Below are positions 1-4,900 of a stretch of DNA of 5,598 nucleotides, piece by piece. A program made the position numbers and the translations under genes. Under the pieces are notes generated by a model, which ran no database searches, had not been told where the DNA came from, and was given only the letters and a program-made list of their open reading frames with translations. Source of the DNA: Balneolaceae bacterium (lineage in GTDB: Bacteria > Bacteroidota > Rhodothermia > Balneolales > Balneolaceae); NCBI GenBank assembly GCA_007123785.1, contig SLGL01000372.1:1-5598 (forward strand), written 5' to 3'. Position 1 is the stretch's first letter. The number at the start of each line of letters is the position of its first letter.

Positions 1-167
1 AGATATCAGAATGTCGGGATCCTAAAGATAACTTTTTGCTGTCGCTGGCAGTTGATGGTAAAGCTGATTACTTATTAACAGGAGACAAAGATCTATTGGT
101 ATTGAAAAAAAATGGTGATACAGAAATCAAAACCATGTCAGAATTCTTTGATATAATTAACTCCTAA
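1..167 (+). CDS. C-terminal part of a PIN-domain toxin-like protein (5' end outside window)
   Basis: An open frame enters from the left edge (codons in phase from position 3) and stops at TAA 165-167, giving about 54 visible residues. It reads ISECRDPKDN, then LAVDGKADYLLTGDKDLLVL, and ends near SEFFDIINS. The CRDPKDN block, the 'ADYLLTGDKDLL' block with its acidic residues and the closing 'EFF' are the C-terminal signature of PIN-family putative toxins of the COG1569 type. Members are Mg-dependent ribonucleases, usually paired with a small upstream antitoxin; here that partner and the first catalytic Asp would lie outside the window. The end of the gene looks intact, with no frameshift. The stop codon coincides with the outer edge of the palindromic element at 165-329. 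The family call is firm from motifs; activity and partner are inferred. Confidence 0.82.
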   Translation, partial: ISECRDPKDNFLLSLAVDGKADYLLTGDKDLLVLKKNGDTEIKTMSEFFDIINS

Positions 168-329
168 TCACTTCTTTGAATTCAGTAACCTGCGGTGACA
201 ATTAACGGTCCGGCGTTTAACCGACTGAGCTATAATGTACTACAGGCATCTCAACGATTCCAGTCGGTTGAAACGCTTGATATGCGAACATACTACTGGA
301 TTTCGATAGACCGTTGTAGAAGTGAATTA
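165..329. repeat. Multi-branched imperfect palindrome between two toxin-antitoxin modules
   Basis: The arms pair in three collinear nested blocks: 168-175 with 318-325 (TCACTTCT/AGAAGTGA, extendable by TAA/TTA at 165-167 and 327-329 if A326 bulges), 204-210 with 309-315 (AACGGTC/GACCGTT), and 213-227 with 261-276 (15 bp, G270 bulged). Each arm also holds a side hairpin. On the left, 179-203 pairs AATT/AATT, GT/AC and ACC/GGT around loop TGC, with a 2-nt bulge and one A-G mismatch. On the right, 281-288 pairs with 302-308 (TATgCGAA/TTCGATA). The result is two stacked three-way junctions with a 33-nt apical loop (228-260). The pairing is read directly. Whether the element is an RNA, a MITE-like mobile element, a recombination site or a terminator/leader is unknown. 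No transposase or integrase is visible. If the terminal repeats are trimmed to CACTTCT/AGAAGTG, a weak AAT direct repeat flanks them (166-168, 325-327). Confidence 0.65.
178..239 (-). pseudogene. Decayed tRNA-Asn(GTT)-like remnant
   Basis: Read on the minus strand, 232 down to 218 is TAGCTCAGTCGGTTA, the common bacterial tRNA stretch from U8 through the D loop. It is followed at tRNA-like spacing by CGCCGGAC, CGTTAA (anticodon GTT at 206-204, Asn) and GCAGGTT (193-187), with GAATTC (183-178) where a T-loop end and stem would be expected. It cannot work as a tRNA. The 3' D-stem strand has AA-C where GAGC is expected. The anticodon stem pairs only next to its loop. The 3' T-stem strand no longer complements GCAGG, and the flanks (TACATTA against AAAGAAG) form no acceptor stem. 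A relic of tRNA-Asn is the best reading. A chance match produced by the surrounding palindrome is the alternative. Confidence 0.5.
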
Positions 330-332
330 AAA

Positions 333-351
333 GTAATAATATTGTTATAAC
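333..351. promoter_or_regulatory. Candidate operator/promoter of the antitoxin-toxin operon
   Basis: GTAATAATATTGTTATAAC is a 19-nt imperfect dyad: 14 of its 18 non-central positions are symmetric. It ends 20 nt before the antitoxin ATG at 372. AbrB/MazE-type antitoxins normally bind palindromic sites in their own promoter, so this is the natural place for autoregulation. TAACTTTA at 348-355 matches seven of eight positions of the Bacteroidota -7 element TAnnTTTG, but no TTG stands at a good upstream distance. The region is AT-rich, so part of the symmetry may be chance. Confidence 0.33.
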
Positions 352-371
352 TTTAAATTAACTCAAATACT

Positions 372-593
372 ATGGAAACCAAAATCAGAAAGGTCGGAAA
401 CAGCCTTGGGGTTATACTCCCCAAGCAATTGATCGATGAACTACACTTGAAAACAGGTGACAGACTGACCATCGAGCGCAAAGGCTCTAACCTGGAACTC
501 CACCCTATCGATCCTGAATTTGAAGAATGGGCAAAAGCCTATCGTCAAGCGAATACTGATTACAAGGATGTATTAAAGGCTTTGGCTGAATGA
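372..593 (+). CDS. AbrB/MazE/SpoVT-family antitoxin of a Doc-type module
   Basis: A 73-residue protein. Residues 2-45 are a swapped-hairpin AbrB/MazE DNA-binding domain: TKIRKVGNSLGVILPKQLIDEL, with the typical GNS.GV.LPK core, then LKTGDRLTIER and LELHPI. Residues 47-73, starting DPEFEEWAKAY, form an acidic and aromatic tail of the kind that wraps and neutralises the cognate toxin. The protein should dimerise, repress its own promoter and hold the downstream Doc toxin inactive. Its stop (591-593) overlaps the toxin start (590-592) in an ATGA, so the pair is translationally coupled. The ATG at 372 is preceded by AT-rich sequence with no Shine-Dalgarno, as is common in Bacteroidota-like genomes; the domain begins right at this Met, which supports the start. 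The pairing with Doc is clear from context. P1 Doc itself uses the unrelated Phd antitoxin, so this is the AbrB-Doc combination. Confidence 0.93.
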   Translation: METKIRKVGNSLGVILPKQLIDELHLKTGDRLTIERKGSNLELHPIDPEFEEWAKAYRQANTDYKDVLKALAE

Positions 594-982
594 TAAGGTT
601 TTTAGACAAAACCACCATCCTGTCTTTTCACAATGATCAAATTCAACGATATGGTGGTGAACAAGGAATCCGAGATGAAAATTTACTCGAATCTGCACTT
701 GCTCAACCCCAGGCTAGTTTTAACGGAGAATATGTTCATAAAGACATCTTCGAAATGGCAGCGGCTTATGGATTCCATTTATGTCAAAACCATCCCTACT
801 TTGACGGCAATAAACGCATTGCTTTGATCGCTATGTATACTTTCTTGTATGTTAACGGGCATCAACTGATTCCTGAGAAAAAGAGCCTATTTGCTATTAT
901 GATGGATTTAGCCAACGGAAAGGTTAAGAAAGATGAGCTCGCCAACTATTTAAAAACTAATTCCAAGGAGAGAACCAAGTAG
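590..982 (+). CDS. doc: Death-on-curing (Doc) family Fic-domain toxin
   Basis: A 130-residue protein, close to P1 Doc in size. The N-terminus has IRFLDKTTILSFHNDQIQRYGG and GIRDENLLESALAQPQ, typical of the Doc family. The helix around 50-66 leads into the Fic motif HPYFDGNKRIAL at residues 68-79: His68 (catalytic base), Asp72 (metal ligand) and Asn74-Lys75-Arg76. As in Doc, Lys75 replaces the Gly found in AMP-transferring Fic enzymes (HPFxxGNGR). Established work on P1 Doc shows that this class phosphorylates EF-Tu and arrests translation; the same activity here is inferred. All key residues are intact, so the toxin is probably active and needs the AbrB-like antitoxin encoded just upstream (4-nt overlap). 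No ORF of note follows on this strand; a possible terminator hairpin lies at 1155-1187. The gene is convergent with the thiolase gene. Confidence 0.95.
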   Translation: MIRFLDKTTILSFHNDQIQRYGGEQGIRDENLLESALAQPQASFNGEYVHKDIFEMAAAYGFHLCQNHPYFDGNKRIALIAMYTFLYVNGHQLIPEKKSLFAIMMDLANGKVKKDELANYLKTNSKERTK

Positions 983-1296
983 TTTGCATGTATTTGGCTG
1001 ATACCTCTGCATCTGCCACGTTCATTTTATAGTAATCGAATTATACTTTTATGGCAAATAAAAACAGGTTTTTGTTAGAATAATATTTATTCGGAAACCG
1101 AAAAGTCCAAAATAAAACAGAGAATAAATTTTATTTTTGTAGTAAGGATTCCCACTTTCCCCGGGTTTCCGGGAAAAGGTTTTCTTCTGTTGACGGATTC
1201 ATAACCCTCATTTTCTACAGATAGGTATAGGTATCGAGGGGGAGTCTATTGAATTCATTTACCCCGGAACGGCACCATAAGAATTTATACCATGAT
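983..1296. other. Convergent intergenic region, AT-rich, without a credible gene
   Basis: These 314 nt separate the toxin stop from the thiolase stop. I see no convincing coding sequence in either direction. It holds a perfect 5-bp hairpin with a triloop (1090-1102, TTCGG AAA CCGAA), an A/T-only inverted repeat (1109-1117 AAAATAAAA with 1129-1137 TTTTATTTT), the GC-rich hairpin listed as a terminator, and a short tandem TAGGTA repeat (1222-1233). No strong hairpin plus U-tract follows the thiolase gene on the minus strand, so its termination is unexplained or occurs through one of the weak hairpins. Confidence 0.6.
1155..1187 (+). terminator. Possible intrinsic terminator for the antitoxin-toxin operon
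   Basis: On the plus strand CTTTCCCCGG (1155-1164) pairs with CCGGGAAAAG (1169-1178) around loop GTTT, with one C-A mismatch: nine pairs, five of them the GC core. It is followed by GTTTTCTTCT, a broken T-tract. In the other direction the hairpin is followed by a purine-rich stretch without a U-run, so it fits plus-strand transcripts better. It lies about 170 nt after the toxin stop, which is rather far. Confidence 0.4.
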
Positions 1297-2475
1297 TTAA
1301 ATCATTTCCACTACGAGGGCCGAAGCACCGCCGCCGCCGTTACAAATACCTGCACAACCTGAAGAGCCACCGGTTTTTTTGAGCGCGTGAAGCAGGGTTA
1401 CCACAATTCTTGCCCCGGAACAGCCGATAGGATGGCCGATACTCACCGCTCCGCCATGTATGTTTACTTTTTCCGGATTCAGTTCGAGAAGCTGATTGTT
1501 TGCGAGTGACACCACAGAAAAAGCTTCGTTAATTTCGAATAGGTCAATATCTTTTTTTTCAATTCCGCCTTTTAGCAGAGCTTTCGGGATGGCATCAGCC
1601 GGGGCAGTGGTGAACCACTCGGGAGCTTTGGCTGAACTGGCGTGACTGACGATCTTGGCCAAAGGCTTCAGCCCGAGTTCAACAGCTTTTGCTTCACTCA
1701 TCAGAAGAAGTGCGGCGGCTCCGTCATTAATACTGCTTGCATTGGCCGCAGTGATGGTGCCTTCTTTATCAAAAACCGGTCGAAGATCAGGGATTTTATC
1801 GAAATTTACACGTTCCAGCTCTTCGTCCATCTTCACCATTGTAACATCACCTTTGCGTCCTTTTACTTTGATGGGAACAATTTCGTTATCCAAAGAGCCA
1901 TCTTCATGAGCTTTTATTGCCCGTTTGTATGATTCAATGGCAAATTCATCCTGCTGTTCACGACTGATATTGCACTCTTTGGCACATATTTCACCGGCAT
2001 TGCCCATATGAAAATCGTTGTATACATCCCATAAACCATCGGAAATGATCCCATCCGTTGCTTCAGTATGGCCCAGCTTGGAACCGAAGCGCTGTTTTTT
2101 CAGATAGTAGGGGACATTGCTCATACTTTCCATTCCTCCGGCGATCACTACTTCATTGTGTCCGAGTGAAATCTGATCGGCTGCAATCATAATAGCTTTC
2201 ATGCCGGAAGCACAAACCTTGTTTACTGTAGTTGCGGGTGTTTTATTCGGAATCCCTGCTTTGATCGTGGCCTGCCGGGCCGGTGCCTGTCCGATTCCGG
2301 CTGTCAGAACATTACCAAGAACCACTTCATCTATCTGTTCCGGTTTGATTCCGCTGGTTTTTATCAGTTCAAAAATAACGGATGCAGCCAGTTGCGGGGC
2401 GGTGAGCGATGATAAACTTCCGCCGAATGATCCAATCGGGGTTCTTTTGGCTTCAACAATGACAACTGTGCGCAT
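1297..2475 (-). CDS. Acetyl-CoA acetyltransferase (thiolase II; acetyl-CoA C-acyltransferase)
   Basis: A full-length, 392-residue thiolase, the usual size for the family. It carries out thiolytic cleavage of acetoacetyl-CoA or the reverse Claisen condensation of two acetyl-CoA, in the cytoplasm. Visible hallmarks are the N-terminal VEAKRTPIGSFGGSL, the nucleophile Cys88 in NKVCASGMKA, GGMESMSN (113-120), the substrate-loop segment with FHMGNAGE (155-162), NEAF (316-319), His348 in GHPIGCSGAR, and the second active-site Cys378 in CNGGGG. The HMG segment and overall form fit short-chain biosynthetic or degradative thiolases (AtoB/ThlA/PhaA type) better than long-chain FadA, but substrate length cannot be settled from sequence. 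The start is supported by the immediate family motif and by an AGGA 9 nt upstream. The gene begins 17 nt after the cystathionine-enzyme gene and is the last of the minus-strand run. Confidence 0.96.
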   Translation of the reverse strand: MRTVVIVEAKRTPIGSFGGSLSSLTAPQLAASVIFELIKTSGIKPEQIDEVVLGNVLTAGIGQAPARQATIKAGIPNKTPATTVNKVCASGMKAIMIAADQISLGHNEVVIAGGMESMSNVPYYLKKQRFGSKLGHTEATDGIISDGLWDVYNDFHMGNAGEICAKECNISREQQDEFAIESYKRAIKAHEDGSLDNEIVPIKVKGRKGDVTMVKMDEELERVNFDKIPDLRPVFDKEGTITAANASSINDGAAALLLMSEAKAVELGLKPLAKIVSHASSAKAPEWFTTAPADAIPKALLKGGIEKKDIDLFEINEAFSVVSLANNQLLELNPEKVNIHGGAVSIGHPIGCSGARIVVTLLHALKKTGGSSGCAGICNGGGGASALVVEMI

Positions 2476-2484
2476 AAGACGAAA

Positions 2485-2488
2485 TCCT
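2485..2488 (-). promoter_or_regulatory. Shine-Dalgarno-like site of the thiolase gene
   Basis: On the minus strand AGGA (2488 to 2485) lies 9 nt before the ATG at 2475, inside the 17-nt gap after the upstream gene. It is the only clear purine ribosome-binding motif among the minus-strand starts visible here and supports the chosen start. Confidence 0.5.
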
Positions 2489-2492
2489 GATT

Positions 2493-3635
2493 TTATTTTG
2501 TGAGTGCCTGATCGAGATCAGCAACCAGGTCTTCCTCGTCTTCAATTCCTACAGAAACACGGATCAGGGAATCGGTGAGTCCGGCTTTCTCACGAACTTC
2601 TTTAGGTATAGAACCATGAGTCATGCTCGCGGGGTTGCTGATTAACGACTCTACACCTCCTAAACTCTCGGCGAGGGTAAATATTTTAGTAGCGGCCATC
2701 ACACGGGTGGCTTTTTCAATCGTGTCATCCTTCAGGCCAAATGAGAGCATGGCACCATAATCTTTCATCTGTCGGGTTGCAAGCTCATGCTGAGGGTGAT
2801 CGGGAAGACCGGGATAATATACATGGTCCACATCAGGATGGTTATTCAAAAATTGTACGACCTTTTTGGTGTTTTCGACCGATCGGTCCATACGAATGTG
2901 AAGCGTTTTGATACCTCTTAACGTCAGGTAACAATCCATCGGTCCGGGTACGGCACCGGTGGTTTTTACCTGGAATCGGATTTTTTCCATAAACTCTTCA
3001 TTCGATGAAGCTACAGCACCGCCAATCACGTCGGAATGGCCGCCCAGATATTTGGTGGTGGAGTGCATTACTATGTCGGCGCCAAGGTTCAGCGGCTGCT
3101 GAAGGTATGGAGAGGCAAAGGTGTTATCTACAGCACTTAGGGCACCGTGGTTCTTAGCAAAACTGGCCACTGCTTTAATATCAATGATGCGGAGAAGGGG
3201 ATTTGTGGGGGTTTCAATCCAGATAAGTTTGGTATTCGGCTGAATGGCCCCCTCCACTTCTTCGAGTCTTGTCATATTTACAAAGCTGAATTCAATACCG
3301 TAAGGTTCAAAAACCTGTGTAAAAAGGCGGTAAGTACCACCATATAAATCGTTGGTGGAGATAACGTGATCGCCAGGCTTCAGAGTTTTCATGATTGCAT
3401 CAATCGCACCAACTCCGCTCGAAAAACAGGCACAATATTTTGCATCTTCAAGTCCGGCAATCAGCCGTTCAAGTGCTGTTCGGGTTGGATTACCGACCCT
3501 GGCGTAATCGTATCCCCGGTTAACATTGGGTGCTTCCTGCGCATAGGTTGAGGTCTGAAAAATAGGAGGCATGACCGCACCGGATGATTCTTCGGGTTTC
3601 TGCCCGGCATGGATAGCTTTGGTATTGAATTTCAT
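2493..3635 (-). CDS. PLP-dependent cystathionine gamma-synthase / gamma-lyase (Cys/Met metabolism family)
   Basis: A full-length enzyme of 380 residues. Family signatures are TKAIHAGQ (5-12), YDYARVGNPTR (42-52; Tyr44 and Arg46 bind the cofactor phosphate of the partner subunit), SSGVGAIDA (72-80), DLYGGTYRL (96-104, ring-stacking Tyr98), AVDNTFASP (168-176, Asp170 pairing with the pyridine nitrogen), the Schiff-base Lys195 in STTKYLGGHSD, SLGGVESLI (324-332) and the carboxylate-binding Arg359 in LIRVSVGIED. It acts in trans-sulfuration, either forming cystathionine from an activated homoserine and cysteine (MetB) or splitting cystathionine to cysteine (CGL/MccB). The family cannot be split reliably by eye, so no symbol is given. 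The start codon lies 6 nt after the stop of the TPR lipoprotein gene, with no Shine-Dalgarno; co-transcription is very likely. The C-terminus is intact. Confidence 0.95.
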   Translation of the reverse strand: MKFNTKAIHAGQKPEESSGAVMPPIFQTSTYAQEAPNVNRGYDYARVGNPTRTALERLIAGLEDAKYCACFSSGVGAIDAIMKTLKPGDHVISTNDLYGGTYRLFTQVFEPYGIEFSFVNMTRLEEVEGAIQPNTKLIWIETPTNPLLRIIDIKAVASFAKNHGALSAVDNTFASPYLQQPLNLGADIVMHSTTKYLGGHSDVIGGAVASSNEEFMEKIRFQVKTTGAVPGPMDCYLTLRGIKTLHIRMDRSVENTKKVVQFLNNHPDVDHVYYPGLPDHPQHELATRQMKDYGAMLSFGLKDDTIEKATRVMAATKIFTLAESLGGVESLISNPASMTHGSIPKEVREKAGLTDSLIRVSVGIEDEEDLVADLDQALTK

Positions 3636-3641
3636 GGATAT

Positions 3642-4877
3642 CTAAAAGTTTATCGAACGTTCAAGGGATTCTGCTTCTTCCTCCATACCAAGGTTTTGGT
3701 AGATATTCCTCAGGCCTGTGAGATATTCGAGATTGTCGGGATTTATCTCTGTGAGTCTTTCCCAAAGTGGCAATCCGTATTCAAGGTGGGCTTTTTCAAG
3801 AGCCTCAATCGACTCTTTGGATTCATTATTTAAAGATAATGAGGCAGAAATTTCACGAAGTTTTGAAGCTGAATTTTTATAAAAAGCAGCCATCCGGTAG
3901 ATGTTTTCCTCATTGGTGGGAATATCTGATTTAAGAGCCTCAAACATGGAGTGAACATCCTCCAGTTTATCAACAAGCTGCCCGATCGATTCATCGGCGG
4001 GGTCATAACTACCGGGGTTGGAAAGTATCAACCCGGCTTCTTTTTCAAAAATAAAGTAGAGTTCGGTTGCAAGTGCTTCCTGATAGTTGTAACGGGTTGG
4101 GTATTTTTCAACAAGAAGCTGGAGTAAATCAACAGCTTTTTCATGCTGGTTATTTAGTATGTAGGCATTTACAAGTCCGTGATGAAAGTGGTCATCATCG
4201 GGTTGAGACTCGACCAGGTCACGATATATTGCGACAGACTCATCGAGTTTGCCGGATTCCAGATAGAGATAAGCCAGCTTTTCCGATATTTCCAGATCAG
4301 TGCTTTCTGCCATTCTTTTTGCAGTTTCAAGTGTTTTAACTGCTTCATTCAGGTAACCGTTACGGTAAAAGGTTGTGGCCTTCAGGCTGTAGGTAACAAG
4401 ACTGTCGGGAATGATGGTGATGGCATTCTCAAAATGAGCAATTATAGTTTCAAAATGAGTGTCTATTGTTTCAGAATCATTTTGTTGCAGCAATCTCATG
4501 CCGCTGCTTTGCTCTTCAGCCCACGCTGCTGTGATAACCGGTTCAAGTTCATCCGTATACTGATTAATCTGAGCTGTTGAAGCGGATAAATCCCGCAGAT
4601 TTTGATAGACAGGTTTGCGTTGAGAGGGTTCTTCCCGGCTCTTTGCATAGTCGACCAAAAGATTAGCTTTTTGAACTCTGAGGCTTATTTCGTTTGGGTT
4701 TTCTCCGATTTGTCTGTCCAGGCTGCTTAGCTGTTCCTCAAACTGCTGGTGAGTTGATGGGGGTTGTTCGCTTTGTGTGGAGGACTGTTCAACTGTTGAA
4801 CATGATAGGATAAAAAAAACCCCGAAGGTCATCCCGATTAACATCGGGAGAGCCGTTCGGGCTAATGAATGCTTCAT
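3642..4877 (-). CDS. TPR-repeat lipoprotein, function unknown
   Basis: A 411-residue protein. The N-terminus MKHSLARTALPMLIGMTFGV runs into FFILSC, a basic segment plus hydrophobic core ending at a lipobox-like ILS-Cys26, so it is probably lipidated and anchored in the envelope. A Ser/Gln-rich linker (27-47) follows. TPR-like helical pairs are visible at about 157-190 (IIPDSLVTYSLKATTFYRNG), 194-226 (LAYLYLESGKLDESVAIYRDLV), 228-260 (GLVNAYILNNQHEKAVDLLQ) and 378-407 (INPDNLEYLTGLRNIYQNLG). TPR proteins scaffold protein-protein contacts; no catalytic motif is seen. The C-terminus matches that of the neighbouring upstream TPR gene, so the two are paralogues. The start is supported by the signal peptide beginning there. 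The gap to the upstream gene is 23 nt, AT-rich, without a Shine-Dalgarno; the stop lies 6 nt before the cystathionine-enzyme start. Confidence 0.82.
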   Translation of the reverse strand: MKHSLARTALPMLIGMTFGVFFILSCSTVEQSSTQSEQPPSTHQQFEEQLSSLDRQIGENPNEISLRVQKANLLVDYAKSREEPSQRKPVYQNLRDLSASTAQINQYTDELEPVITAAWAEEQSSGMRLLQQNDSETIDTHFETIIAHFENAITIIPDSLVTYSLKATTFYRNGYLNEAVKTLETAKRMAESTDLEISEKLAYLYLESGKLDESVAIYRDLVESQPDDDHFHHGLVNAYILNNQHEKAVDLLQLLVEKYPTRYNYQEALATELYFIFEKEAGLILSNPGSYDPADESIGQLVDKLEDVHSMFEALKSDIPTNEENIYRMAAFYKNSASKLREISASLSLNNESKESIEALEKAHLEYGLPLWERLTEINPDNLEYLTGLRNIYQNLGMEEEAESLERSINF

Positions 4878-4900
4878 TTTAAATAAGTTAGTTAGGAGAT

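Noticed and set aside
231..236. Perfect TATAAT -10 box
   Set aside because: It lies in the apical loop of the palindrome, has no -35 partner at 16-18 nt, and is part of the tRNA-like sequence on the other strand. The likely host group does not use this consensus.
204..315. Integron attC site
   Set aside because: GTTTAAC at 215-221 fits RYYYAAC and its partner resembles GTTRRRY (GTTGAAAC). But the bases that should be the unpaired spacer are fully paired, the boxes lie inside rather than at the ends of the palindrome, and no similar site follows the toxin gene. Not supported.
633..827. Overlapping 64-residue ORF in another frame of the toxin gene
   Set aside because: It is a shadow of the Doc reading frame with no recognisable domain. 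The same applies to the plus-strand ORFs lying opposite the four minus-strand genes.
988..1032. 14-residue ORF starting MYLADTSAS, reminiscent of a PIN-protein N-terminus
   Set aside because: It stops after 14 codons and I saw no continuation of a PIN domain in the following sequence. Too short to call a gene remnant.
1057..1075. A/T hairpin AATAAAAA...TTTTTGTT as a terminator of the toxin gene
   Set aside because: The stem is almost all A-T with a 4-nt loop and no U-run after it, so it is weak and likely a product of base composition.
1222..1233. Tandem TAGGTA repeat
   Set aside because: Only two 6-nt units, with no related copies nearby; expected by chance in such sequence.
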